A DNA stretch of 64,000 nucleotides from Symbiodinium natans (GCA_905221605.1 CAJNDS010000183.1:139606-203605), one strand, 5' to 3'. Numbered from the stretch's first letter, positions 20,615 through 29,690 are shown. Notes: a model not told the origin generated them from the letters alone. Program-made: numbers and translations.

Positions 20615-23280
20615 TCACTCCGCCGCAGCACCTCCTCCCCCGTTGTTGCCACCACCGCCCGGAGCGCCCAGGCTACTTCGGAGCTTCTGGAGGCCCATCG
20701 AGTGAATCCTCTACTCCCCTTCGAACCTTCATAAAAATAACATGTTTGATATCTGTTTGGGTTTTATATGAACAAAAAGGTTTAAAAAAAAAAAAAGTCC
20801 CAAGGAAGCTATAGAATCATCACGAATCCCGGCCCTGTCAAGACGGCATTGAACAGGCCCATGCCGCCGCAGCAGCACACCAAGCACCCCCCGGTCCTTG
20901 GGAACCAAAGGAACCCTAAAATTGGGACCAGACCCTATACTACTATCATCCTTATCAGGGTATAAGAACCATAAACCCTTTTAGGGTTCACCCTAAAATT
21001 GGGACCATAGACCCTATACTACTATAATCCTGATGAGGGTATATAAACCATAACCCTTTTAGTGCACTAGAATCCTGATGAGGGTATGTGAACCCTACAC
21101 CCTTTTCGGGTACTATAATCCTTATGAGGGCATCTACTACTATAATGCTTCTTAGGGTATGTGAACCATAAACCCTATACTACTATAATCCTTAGATTAG
21201 GGTATATGAACCATAAACCCTATACTACTATATTAATAATCCTTAGATTAGGGTATGTGAACCATAAACCCTTTTCGGGTACTAGAATCCTGATGAGGGT
21301 ATGTGAACCCTACACCCTTTTCGGGTACTATAATCCTTATGAGGGTATCTACTACTATAATCCTTCTTAGGGTATGTGAACCATAAACCCTATACTACTA
21401 TAATCCTTAGATTAGGGTATATGAACCATAAACCCTATACTACTATAATCCAAAGGTTAGGGTATATGAACCATAAACCCTATTACTACTATAATCCTTT
21501 GATTAGGGTATGTGAACCCTACACCCTTTTGGGGTACTATAATCACTATAATCCTTATGATGGTATATGAACCCTAAACCCTTTGTGGGCTCATTTACAA
21601 AAATCCGATCTTTATGAGGGTATGTAACCCTAAACCCTTTTAGGCTTCATTTGGTTCTCAAGGGTCTTGCGGATGTCGAGGTCCACGCTGCGCTCGAAGG
21701 CCAGCACTGCGCCCTGCTCCACCACGAGCTCCTCAAGAGAGGGGTTTAGGGTTTAGGGTTTAGGGTTTAGGGTTTAGGGTTTAGGGTTTAGGGTTTAGGG
21801 TTTAGGGTTTAGGGTTTAGGGTTTAGGGTTTAGGGTTTAGGGTTTAGGGTTTAGGGTTTAAAAGGGGCCCTTAGTCTTATTCCCCTATATAACCCTTAAA
21901 ATATTCCTTATATAGTCCCTACGCAACTAAAAAGCCCTAAATAACCCCCCAACCACGAGCTCCTCGCCATCTTCGAGCTCCTTCTTCATGACTGTCCCTC
22001 CAGCCTACACTGAACTTGGAACCCGAGTATTAAGGATTTTGGCTGTTTCTTGGGAGTAGTTACAGTACCCGAAAATTCAAAATTGTTCCCAAGATTCCCT
22101 AAGCAGCTTGCAGGAAGACCATGCCACTCCCGTGCAAGGTGTTCATGAAAAGCCCCTGGCCTCCGCAGAAGCATGTCCCGACTGAACGCACCCGCTTGAT
22201 GTCAACGGACCAATCCTTGGGGACGAAATGAACCCTAAAATGGTTTATGGCTCATAGCTATACCGACTATACCTTAATAAAGAATTATAGAAATATAGAG
22301 TATATGACCCCAATCTTAGGGCTCATTTGGTCCCCAAGGATCGGAACCCAAGGCAGCCAAGAAGGCGCCCCGGTTGAAGACCATGCCGTCGTACTTGGCG
22401 AGATCAATGGGGACGATCTTGGCAGGGAAAGTGGGCGTGAGGCCAACTTGCTGGCAATCATCCGTCTCCTCGGTTGGCCCCTATAGAAACCCTCTGAAGA
22501 ACATTCCTGAATTACGGTCCTCTTAAACCCAATGAGGGAAGATGAACCCTAGACCCTAAACCCTAAACCCTAAACCCCAAGTGCCTAGTCTCGTTCAAGA
22601 AGTGCAACCTGAAGAGGTTCTCACCAGCACAGCAGCAACGCTTGAACCCCTGCTCGCAGCCGCCGACGTCTACGTCCGGGTTCAAGCCGGGACTCATGTA
22701 GGCCATGCTGCCTATACTCCCCTTAGAACCTTCATAAAAACACAATATGTTTTAATATCCTCTTGGGTTTTACATAAACAAAAATTTGAAAAAAAAAACA
22801 ATAATAATTCCCAAGAAAGATATAGCTGCCGGGCTCGCAGGTGACGGACTCCCCAGGATGGATGTCCATCTCCAGCACCTGCGAGTACTCGTCGCCCATG
22901 ATGTGATACTGGCTGTTGGGCGCTGGAACGTTGGACCAAACTTTCCTCGTTCATTTTTGGGACAGTATTAAACATTTAGATGTTTATTCATTATTGGGTT
23001 TAAGTATCCGTGAAGATGTAACATGTTACCCAACTATGGCAAAGTTTCAGTCCACTTTGAAGCTTGACATCGCGCGCTGCTGACAGGGGCTGGCTCATGG
23101 ACTCTTGCCGTGGGCTCTGCACAAACATCGCGGCGCGCGGCGGCTAAGTCACTCACTCGGCTCAGTCCGCCAGCCGCCGGGCTCAAATTTTCGTATGAAG
23201 GCTTGAGCTGAAGAATGCAATCCCCCCCTTTGGTCCACAAAAGTACATGCGCGCTCTTGCTCAACAGCCCCGCCCGGAAT
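20615..23280 (-). CDS. AIM24-family protein, nine exons separated by introner-like insertions
   Basis: Exons (minus): 23280-23159, 22945-22830, 22711-about 22582, 22446-22343, 22215-22108, 22004-21963, 21731-21667, 20896-20819 and 20708-20615, ending TGA. The spliced product matches the AIM24 domain (DUF124/TIGR00266 type) throughout: YHIMGDEYSQVLEMDIHPGE, GLTPTFPAKIVPIDL, GGQGLFMNTLHGSGMVFL, AGGTVMKKELEDGEE, AFERSVDLDI and GGMGLFNAVLTGPG, then a Gly/Asn-rich tail. AIM24 proteins are linked to mitochondrial cristae organisation in yeast; bacterial relatives are uncharacterised. The Cys-rich FKRCCCAGENLF segment is typical of the eukaryotic algal/protist branch. Introns start GA or GC, not GT. 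The junction of exons 3 and 4 (TTTAGGG-containing, about 22447-22581) is off by one base; a missing G in TTGGCC would fix it. No ATG was assigned, so the N terminus lies in exon 1 or further upstream. Confidence 0.85.
20709..20818 (-). mobile_element. F6 introner-like element (last AIM24 intron)
   Basis: Inserted with target duplication GATTC. On the minus strand the intron runs GATTCTATAGCTTCC to GGGGAGTAGAG|GATTC, so it is GA-AG. The F6 core (CCCAAGGAAG, a poly-A/T tract, GGTTCGAAGGGGAG) matches the elements at 22712-22829 and 55128-55221. Confidence 0.8.
20897..21666 (-). mobile_element. TIR introner-like element containing a minisatellite (AIM24 intron)
   Basis: The ends are inverted (CTTGAGAACCAAATGAAGCC against GGTTCCTTTGGTTCCCAAG) and flanked by GACC on both sides. 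Intron GA-AG, 770 nt. The interior (about 20935-21650) is a minisatellite with GGGTATRTGAACCATAAACC and TACTACTATAATCCTTA boxes. Removing the intron plus one GACC joins IRK to TGGCLVCCCGG in frame. Confidence 0.8.
20935..21650. repeat. Minisatellite of about 45-60 bp units
   Basis: About fourteen diverged units with ACTATAATCCTTA, GGGTATRTGAACC and CCTTTTCGGGT boxes. It lies wholly inside one AIM24 intron. Confidence 0.85.
21732..21962 (-). mobile_element. Telomeric-array insertion with 14-bp target duplication (AIM24 intron)
   Basis: ACCACGAGCTCCTC occurs at 21721-21734 and again at 21952-21965. Between them are a TTTAGGG array (21742-21860) and an AT-rich tail with CCCTATATAACCC. On the minus strand the intron is GA-AG (GGCGAG|GAGCTC to CTTGAG|GAGCTC), 231 nt. 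Removing it gives the expected AIM24 sequence LEDGEELVVEQGAVLAFE. Confidence 0.85.
22005..22107 (-). mobile_element. Introner-like insertion (AIM24 intron, GC-AG)
   Basis: Target duplication GCTG. The intron runs GCTGCTTAGGGAATC to TTCAGTGTAG|GCTG, 103 nt. The join gives MVFLQ then AGGTVMKKE, matching AIM24. Confidence 0.75.
22216..22342 (-). mobile_element. TIR introner-like element, CTTGGGGACCAAATGA family
   Basis: Inverted ends (CTTGGGGACCAAATGAGCCC against GGGTTCATTTCGTCCCCAAG), target duplication GAT. Intron GA-AG, 127 nt. The ends closely match those of 20897-21666, so both belong to one family. The join gives FLAALGS then DWSVDIK. Confidence 0.8.
22712..22829 (-). mobile_element. F6 introner-like element (AIM24 intron, GC-AG)
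   Basis: GGCAGC is duplicated at both borders. The element has inverted ends TATATCTTTCTTGGG and CCTTAGAACC..TATA-type. Intron GC-AG, 118 nt. The join gives CEPGS then MAYMSPGL. Confidence 0.8.
22946..23158 (-). other. First resolved AIM24 intron
   Basis: Exon 1 can end at GAGCC|GAGTGAGT (GA) or GAGCCGA|GTGAGT (GT). Only the GA choice keeps the frame into AACGAG|GAAAG. No clear target duplication beyond GA. Confidence 0.5.
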
Positions 23281-23309
23281 CTGCAGAGAGAACACTTCAG
23301 GAGGGACTC

Positions 23310-23455
23310 CCAAAACCCAAAACCCAAAACCCAAAACCCTAAACCCTAAACCCTAAACCTTAAACCCTAAACCCTGAACCCCAAACCCCAAACCCCAAAC
23401 CCTAAACCCTAAACCCTAAACCCAAAACCCTAAACCCTAAACCCTAAACCCTCTT
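23310..23455. repeat. CCCTAAA / CCCAAAA array
   Basis: Starts with CCCAAAA units and continues as CCCTAAA and CCCCAAA. It lies just upstream of the AIM24 exon at 23280 and reads TTTAGGG in the sense of that gene. Confidence 0.9.
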
Positions 23456-23574
23456 CAGGGGGCGAGATTTTCCCCCCCCCCCCCCCCCCCTTCAAAGTGC
23501 TCCCCCTGGATCCGAAGAGCGGCCTCCGGCCGTGAAGTTGAGGCCCTCCTCAGAGGCCTTTGGCAACTTAGGGC

Positions 23575-23823
23575 TAAGGGTTTAGGGTTTAGGGTTTAGG
23601 GCTTGGGGTTTAGGGTTTAGGGTTTAGGGTTTAGGGTTTAGGGTTTAGGGTTTAGGGTTTAGGGTTTAGGGTTTAGGGTTTAGGGTTTAGGGTTTAGGGT
23701 TTAGGGTTTAGGGTTTAGGGTTAGGTTTAGGGTTTAGGGTTTAGGGTTTAGGGTTTAGGGTTTAGGGTTTAGGGTTTAGGGTTTAGGGTTTAGGGTTTAG
23801 GGTTTAGGGTTTAGGGTTTAGGG
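23575..23823. repeat. Long TTTAGGG array
   Basis: About 35 units with one TTAGG slip near 23722. Preceded by an 18-20 C run (about 23472-23491). Confidence 0.95.
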
Positions 23824-23960
23824 TCTTCCCTGTAACCCATGCCCTTAGCAAGACACCTACTTACAATTGTTGCTGGTACCTTTTCCCGTTTTTTTTTTCA
23901 GAGGCTATGTAGATTGGATTGCTCTGGGACTCTAGCTTGGCCTGAGGGCTCTTGATTTGG
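23824..23960. repeat. Duplicated flank, copy 1
   Basis: Directly matches 26829-26963 (shared TGTTGCTGGTACCTTTT-type, CAGAGGCTATGTAGATTGGA, TTGCTCTGGGACTCTAGCTT). Each copy abuts a telomeric block of very different length. Confidence 0.85.
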
Positions 23961-24224
23961 TCTTAGGATCTTCGGGCTTGGGAGGATGTTTTTAACCGGG
24001 TAGTGGTGAGGGGCTTGCAGGTTTTGTTGACCGGGTTTTGTGTAGGGTTTTGGAGGGTTTTGTAGGAGTTGGGCAAAAAGGAATATAAGCCTATTTGCCC
24101 CCCCCCCCCCCCAAAAAAAAAACAGCGAAACGCACCCCTAATTACTTCAACTTCAACATATTCTACTGCTTCCTTTCTTAAAGCAAAACTAACAGGGTGA
24201 AACGCACCCAGTTTTTGCTTTTAG

Positions 24225-24330
24225 GTGCATTGAAAATTAGAATGGGTTTTCGGAATTCTCATTGTACAACTAATATAGGGACCAAGAGCGGAAAACTCTT
24301 AGTACTTATTCCGATCCCTATGTTACTTCC
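24225..24330. mobile_element. MITE-like element, CCGACCCCTA family
   Basis: GAAAATTAGAATGGG at the left and TTATTCCGATCCCTATGTT at the right, matching the order seen at 3459-3566. Confidence 0.5.
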
Positions 24331-24359
24331 TTTGTTTCAGGCAAATAACGCTAATATAT

Positions 24360-24760
24360 TGGGATGTTCCCCCTTCCAACAACAGTCCTTGATAGGGATT
24401 ATAGTAAGTACCCCCGAATCCTAAACCCTAAACCCTAAACCCTAGACCCCAAACCCCCTAAATCCTAAACCTTAAACCCTAAACCCTAAACCCAAAACCT
24501 TAAACCCTAAATACCAAGCAAGGGCCGTTAGTAGAAGGGGGAACATCCCAATGAATGTAACAAACAGCTACCCTAAACCCAAAACCCTACAACCCTAAAC
24601 CCTAAACCCCCTAAACCCTACAACCCTAAACCCTAAACCTTAAACCCTAAATACCTATTAAGGGCCGTTAGTACAAGGGGGAACCCTAAACCCTAAACCC
24701 TAAACCCTAAACCCTAAACCCTAAACCCTAAACCCTAAACCCTAAACCCTAAACTCAGCA
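24360..24760. repeat. TTCCCCCTTA-family fragments mixed with CCCTAAA blocks
   Basis: The left half has GGATGTTCCCCCTT and CAGTCCTTGATAGGGATTAT. Inverted right halves (GTTAGTAGAAGGGGGAACAT) occur at about 24527-24550 and 24666-24684, separated by CCCTAAA arrays, as if arrays had invaded or duplicated part of the element. Confidence 0.6.
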
Positions 24761-24835
24761 GCAGAAAAACTCCGGCGCGCCAGGAGGCCTTCCGCCTCTG
24801 CCGCTCCAGGAGGCCTTGGGTAAGGGGGGCTTGAG

Positions 24836-24950
24836 GGTTTAGGGTTTAGGGTTTAGGGTTTAGGGTTTAAGGTTTAGGGTTTAGGGTGTGTCAGGGCGCG
24901 CGCGCTCGGGTGTGAAACACCCCGGGCCGCGCGCTCGCGTTGCCCGTCAA
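24836..24950. repeat. TTTAGGG block followed by a GC hairpin
   Basis: Array 24836-24890, then GGCGCGCGCGCTCGGGTGT pairing with ACACCCCGGGCCGCGCGC. Confidence 0.7.
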
Positions 24951-25049
24951 CCCATCCCGGCCACCCAAACTATACTCTACTAGGGTTTAGGGTTTATGGA
25001 ATTTATTTTCTTGTGCCCTGATGCTTGCCTTGATGTTTTTAAAGTTGCG

Positions 25050-25850
25050 CTGTTAGGGTTTATGCTGGGGCTGGGGGTAGCCTCGGCCCTCTTCGGGCCT
25101 GCGGCGTGTCAGGGCCCGTAGAGGCCCTCATTTATTTGAAGGTCAGGGAAGCCCTTTGTGCTTGCTCCTGGATTCCCCTTCTTTAAGGTCCTCAGGCCTT
25201 CTGGTGGCTCTGGGGGCCTTTTGGGGGCCTCCGGGGGCTTTCCTGGCCCTTCCGGGGTAAAATGAAGGGGTGCCCAAAACCATCGATTTCAGAACCTCTT
25301 AGTTTTTTTTCGCCAATGAGTATTTCAATCGCTAGGGTTTAAGCTGGGGTTCGGGGTAGCCTCGGCCCTTTTCGGGCCTTCGGCACGTTAGGGCCCGTAG
25401 AGGCCCTTTATTTGCTTGAAGGCCTTCGCAGGGTTTTGCGGTGTTAGGGTTTAAGCTGGGGTTCGGGGTAGCCTCGGCCCCTCTCGGGCCTTCGGCACGT
25501 CAGGGCCCGTAGCTTCCTGGGGTTTTCCTGGTCCTTTTCGGGTGAAATGGAGGGGTGCCCAAAACCATCGATTTCAGTACTAAAAAACAACATTTTTCAT
25601 TGCGGGCAGGGGTGCCTAAAACCCATCGTTTTCAATATTCAAAAATCGCATTTTTCATTGCGGGCACGGACAAATCTTGTGGTCCCCCTTCTTTTGGGGG
25701 GCCTTTTGAAGCTTTTGAAGCCTTTTGGTGGCTCTTGGCGCCTCTTGGAGGCTTCCTGGGCTTTCCTGGCGCTTCTGGTGTAAAATGGAGGGGTGCGCAA
25801 AACCATCAATTCCAATATAAACAAAAAACATGTTTCATTGATGGTACGGT
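25050..25850. repeat. Dispersed direct repeats (GCCTCGGCCC unit)
   Basis: Three copies of GGGTAGCCTCGGCCC...TCGGGCCTTCGGCACGT (about 25075, 25350, 25462) and three of GGAGGGGTGCCCAAAACCAT (about 25263, 25547, 25784). Open frames here are repeat shadows. Confidence 0.8.
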
Positions 25851-26300
25851 CCGGGGGCCTTTTGGCGCGGGGGCCTTCCTCTAGCCCTGAACCCGGGCCC
25901 TTCCAGGCCCTTGATATCGGCAAGCTTTTGTTTCACAAAGCAGCGGGGGTCCCGGAATGAAAGCTCGGGGGCCTTGGTTGGGGGGCCTTGGCCCGGGGTT
26001 CGGGGGGCCCTTGTGTGGGGCTGCGGGGGTCCTTTGGCCCCGGAAGACCCTTTTGTAAATCTTTGACCCAAACAAAAAAGGTGCTTGGCAAGGGCCCCTT
26101 GGCTGGGCCCGGGGGGACCTTGGCCCGGGGGGCCCTTGGTTCGGGGTGCCCTTGGTTCGGGGAACCCTTGGCCCGGGGGTACTTGGCCCAACACGTGGGA
26201 GACTGACCCAAAATCACAAAATTGACCTGGACAGCCTCCTGGTCCAGGAATCCAGCCACCAGGGACCAGGGGGCCGCCGGGGGGGGGCCCGGCAAACCCT
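25850..26300. repeat. GGGGCCTTGGCCCGGGG low-complexity region
   Basis: Short GGGGCCTTGG and CCCGGGG motifs repeat irregularly. Proline-rich open frames on the minus strand (up to 157 codons) follow from this composition. Confidence 0.65.
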
Positions 26301-26501
26301 GAACCCAAAACCCTGAACCGACAGAGGCAAAAGGGTTACGCTTTGGGGTTGCACTTTAGCTACGCTAAAGGTGGTCTGGGTGCCGGCCATCCCTTAGCCG
26401 AGTACTGACGTTGTCGTAAAAAAGGCCGATGTCCGTTGGCCTGTCCAGGACAGACGGTGAGGCTTAATTTCCGTGGGCGCTCGGGCTGTAAGGCCCTCGG
26501 C

Positions 26502-26580
26502 TAGGGTTTAGGGTTTAGGGTTTAGGGTTTGGGGTTTGGGGTTTAGGGTTTAGGGTTTAGGGTTTAGGTTTAGGGTTTAG
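26502..26580. repeat. TTTAGGG array
   Basis: About eleven units including TTTGGGG. Confidence 0.9.
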
Positions 26581-26828
26581 GGGCGTGGGGGGGGGGGGGT
26601 ACCCCGGCAGCTTTTCCGTGGAGGAACAGGCCACCCACACCGCGTAAACTCATGGACCACCCACCCCCACCCCCCTACCCCCCCCCCTACCCCGCCCAGG
26701 CAGCTTCGCCAGGCTGGCCCCACCACCAAACCCCAAACCTTAAACTTGTTCTCCTGCGGGGTCGGCTGCTTGAGCCGGAGGCTCTTAAATTTAGGGTTTA
26801 GGGTTTAGGGTGGGTTAGAGTTTAGGGC

Positions 26829-26963
26829 TTTCCCTGTAACCCTTACCCTTAGCAAGACATCTACTTAAAATTGTTGCTGGTACTTTTTTCCGTGTTTTTT
26901 TCAGAGGCTATGTAGATTGGATTGCTCTGGGACTCTAGCTTGGCCTGAGGGCGCTTGATTTGG
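26829..26963. repeat. Duplicated flank, copy 2
   Basis: Partner of 23824-23960. Here only a few TTTAGGG units precede it. Confidence 0.85.
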
Positions 26964-26991
26964 GCGGCTTCCGCATGTCTGCGTAGAAAAC

Positions 26992-27135
26992 CATGTGGGC
27001 TGTACTTGGAAATTCACGTGTAGTTATAGCTGGCGTTATAAGTGAACGAACTAATTAGAGCTATAAGAGGTTGTATAACCTTTTTTGGGTATTTCAAACC
27101 CTACTTGTAACTACCCATGGCCCATGAACCTTCAA
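26992..27135. mobile_element. Foldback element, GGTTCATGG family
   Basis: Starts TGTACTTGGAAATTCACG and ends CCCATGAACCTTCAAGCA, with internal pairing around GTTATAAG/CTTGTAAC. Confidence 0.55.
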
Positions 27136-27473
27136 GCAGAAGGTTAGGACAGCTTTTTGGGGCTTAGGGTTTCCGGCGCAGGCCTTTGGGCGATGGGGGC
27201 TTTGTGGGGGATTGTTTGATTTCAGGATTTCTCGCACGGCATGTTACAAGGATGCTATCCTGGAGTTTGTAAGATTTTGTGGGATGGTTTCAGCGCGACT
27301 GTAAGAACTGCCTATACACATGAACCACAACCATACAACCCTAAGCAAGGAGCTTTGGGTTAAGTTACCATAACAAGGAAACTCTGTGATGTACTATGGG
27401 CATTCGGGAAGCTCAGTTGAGTTCCTTCTGCAGGCACTTAACATCAGCTTCCCAGAATGAACCGGCAAGCCCC

Positions 27474-27556
27474 GTAAACCCCTAAACCCTAAACCCTAAA
27501 CCCTAAACCCTAAACCCTAAACCCTAAACCCTAAACCCTAAACCCTAAACCCTAAG
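27474..27556. repeat. CCCTAAA array
   Basis: About eleven perfect CCCTAAA units immediately upstream of the plus-strand exon at 27557. Confidence 0.95.
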
Positions 27557-29105
27557 CAACCTGGGAGTCGACTTCAGGCCCCCGCGGGCGAGCTCCCCAC
27601 GGTGGGCTCCGTTGGTGGTCGGGGCCTTGGCCCTGAAGAGGCGCCTTCGAGGGTCTAGGGTTTAGGGTTTCGGGTTTAGGGTTTAGGGTTTAAGGTTTAG
27701 GGTTTAGGGTTTAGGGTTTAGGGTTTTTAAGGTTAGGGTTTAGGGTTGAGGGTTACGGGTTTTGGGGCTAGGACCCTTGGGTGGGGCATGGCTGGGGGTG
27801 TGGGGATGCTTCGGATTCTACATGAAGAGCATCGGAAGTCTCAAAAGCTGGAGTCCCGAAGGCGTTGGGGCTTGAAAGCTGCAGCGGCTATGATCCAAGC
27901 CAGCTACTTCCATTACTTACGAAAAGTCGGCGTTGAGTTTGGAGGGTTTCGGTTATTAAGGTTTAGGGTTTAGGGTTTGGGGTTTAGGGTTTGGGGTTTA
28001 GGGTTTAGGGTTTAGGGTTCAGGGTTCAGGGTTCAGGGTTTAGGGTTTAGGGTTTAGGGTTTAGGGTTTAGGGTTTAGGGTTTAGGGTTTAGGGTTTAGG
28101 GTTTAGGGTTTAGGGTTTAGGGTTTAGGGGGTGTCAGGGCGCAGGGGATCCAGAACACCCGACGCTCCCTTTGCCCCCAATGCTTGGAGGCAGGCTCTTT
28201 CTCTTCAAAGCTTCCTGGAGGGTCTGCACCGTTTAGGGTTTAGGGTTTAGGGTTTAGGGTTTAGGGTTTAGGGTTTAGGGTTTAGGGTTTAGGGTTTAGG
28301 GTTTAGGGTTTAGGGTTTAGGGGTTTAGGGGTTTAGGGTTTAGGGTTTAGGGTTTAGGGGGGGGGGGGGGGGGAAGGGGGGGTTGACTGATCACTTCTCT
28401 TGGACCGGTCATCCCTTCCAAACCCTGAATCTTCACATTGACCTTCTGACAACGCTCACAGAGGGCCCTAACATTAAGGTTAGAGCGGGAGCTCGAGTAC
28501 CGACAACACCGTGCGTGCCATGTAGGGGTTGTAGGACGTTGTCCGTCCAGTAGGTTAGAGGGGGTGGGGGGGGGCTTGGTCCATCTCGTGAAGCCGCTTC
28601 TCTGTGCCAGCCCCCCTGGCCGCCTTCAAAAAGAGCAGGACTGCGGCCAGGAAGGAGTTCGGGCTCACAAGGCTCGGCAAGTTCTAGCCCCCCCCGAAAA
28701 AACCAGAAACCCGAAACCCCTAATTAAGGGGGTAGGGAGCAAAAGAATCCCGAAGCCATCTTGGCACCTTCGCCTGCCGGCGGCTCCGCCGGCGGCTCCG
28801 CCGGTTTGGCGTCCTCTTTTCGGCTGCCGCCGCCCTGGGGGGTTCTCAACGGGTGGGTTTAGGGTTTAGGGTTTAGGGTTTAGGGTTTAGGGTGTAGGGT
28901 TTAGGGTTTAGGGTTTAGGGTTTAGGGTTTGGGGTTTAGGGTTTAGGGCTTAGGGCCGGTTAGGGTTTAGGGTTCAGGGGGCTTGGGCTTCGGGCTGCTC
29001 ATGAAGGTTTTGCTGGTTTTGCTGGGCCAGGAAACGTCAAAGGCATTCTTGGGATGGGGGGGCCCTATGCATGTAAGATTGAGGGCCCACAGCAGCGTTC
29101 TGGAC
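27557..29105 (+). CDS. Plus-strand gene with exons separated by TTTAGGG arrays
   Basis: Six exons join in phase: 27557-27652, 27772-27960, 28128-28230, 28377-28478, 28561-28856 and 28978-29105. Four of the five introns (27653-27771, 27961-28127, 28231-28376, 28857-28977) are TTTAGGG arrays with GT starts and AG ends; the fifth (28479-28560) is ordinary GT-AG. Exon 1 has a short hydrophobic stretch (APLVVGALALKRRLRG). Exon 2 has a basic helix with an IQ-like calmodulin-binding motif (AAAAMIQASYFHYLRK), as found in the C-terminal regions of ion channels and myosins. Later exons are Pro/Gly-rich and less convincing. The chain ends at a canonical donor (GGAC|GTGAGC), so the gene continues. Exons 1-2 are the most credible part. 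Confidence 0.5.
27653..27771 (+). repeat. TTTAGGG array, candidate intron
   Basis: Starts GTCTAGGGTTTAGGG and ends GGGGCTAG|G. Confidence 0.7.
27961..28127 (+). repeat. TTTAGGG array, candidate intron
   Basis: Starts GTTTAGGG directly after TTATTAAG and ends GGTTTAG|GGGG. Internal TTCAGGG triplet of variants. Confidence 0.8.
28231..28376 (+). repeat. TTTAGGG array plus G run, candidate intron
   Basis: Array 28231-28357, then a run of about 17 Gs, AAG and seven Gs. The in-phase acceptor is GGGAAG|GGG. Confidence 0.75.
28857..28977 (+). repeat. TTTAGGG array, candidate intron
   Basis: Starts GTTTAGGG and ends GGGTTCAG|GGGG; includes a TGTAGGG variant. Confidence 0.75.
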
Positions 29106-29229
29106 GTGAGCCCTGAACTTCGGGTTTGGAAGGGGGGCACGGTGTTTCAGATCAAGCTTGGGATGAGGAATTTGGGGGAGCTTGGGCTTCAAGTCAGTGT
29201 TCTAAGCCAATCAGACTTGGGCGCTTCGG

Positions 29230-29315
29230 AAATTCGGGGTACCTTATTGGGGTCCCGAGTATAAGGGAATCCGAATTCGGGGGTATGTATTAAAGGTCCC
29301 TTGTTTGCGTAAACT
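29230..29315. mobile_element. Foldback element, GGGGTACC family
   Basis: GGGGTACCTTATTGGGGTCC at the left and GGTCCCTTGTTTGCGTAAAC at the right match the copies at 11530 and 58010. Confidence 0.5.
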
Positions 29316-29594
29316 CCCACTTAGGAACATTCAGATGCAGATTGGTAGCTGCTGGCATCGAGGGGTTGTACCTTGGACCCTTAAGGTTGTACCTTTGCGT
29401 GTTCGGGACCTGCTTGAAGATTTTTAAGGTAGTGTAAGGGCCATATTAGGAGTATATTTACTCTAAACCCTAAACCCTAAACCCCTAAACCCTAAACCCT
29501 ATATTTCAGGAACCTTTCGGGGCACCACCTTCCAGCACTACTCGCTAACGGGATGCTTGCGGCAACTCAACCCTCTCCACAAGGTGGCGAGTTA

Positions 29595-29690
29595 AACCCT
29601 ACACCCTACACCTTACACCCTACACCCTACACCCTACACCCTACACCCTACACCCCACACCCCCTGCACCCTTACACCCTAAATGCAAGC
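29595..29690. repeat. CCCTACA variant telomeric array
   Basis: At least ten CCCTACA units, a variant of CCCTAAA present here as a uniform run. Confidence 0.9.

Noticed and set aside
20125..20814. A 229-codon plus-strand open frame
   Set aside because: It runs antisense through the AIM24 C-terminal exon and across an F6 intron; the minus-strand reading matches a known family.
18000..21000. Spliced-leader RNA gene or relict leader sequence
   Set aside because: I looked for the conserved dinoflagellate leader motif on both strands in unique regions and did not find it; the check was by eye and incomplete.
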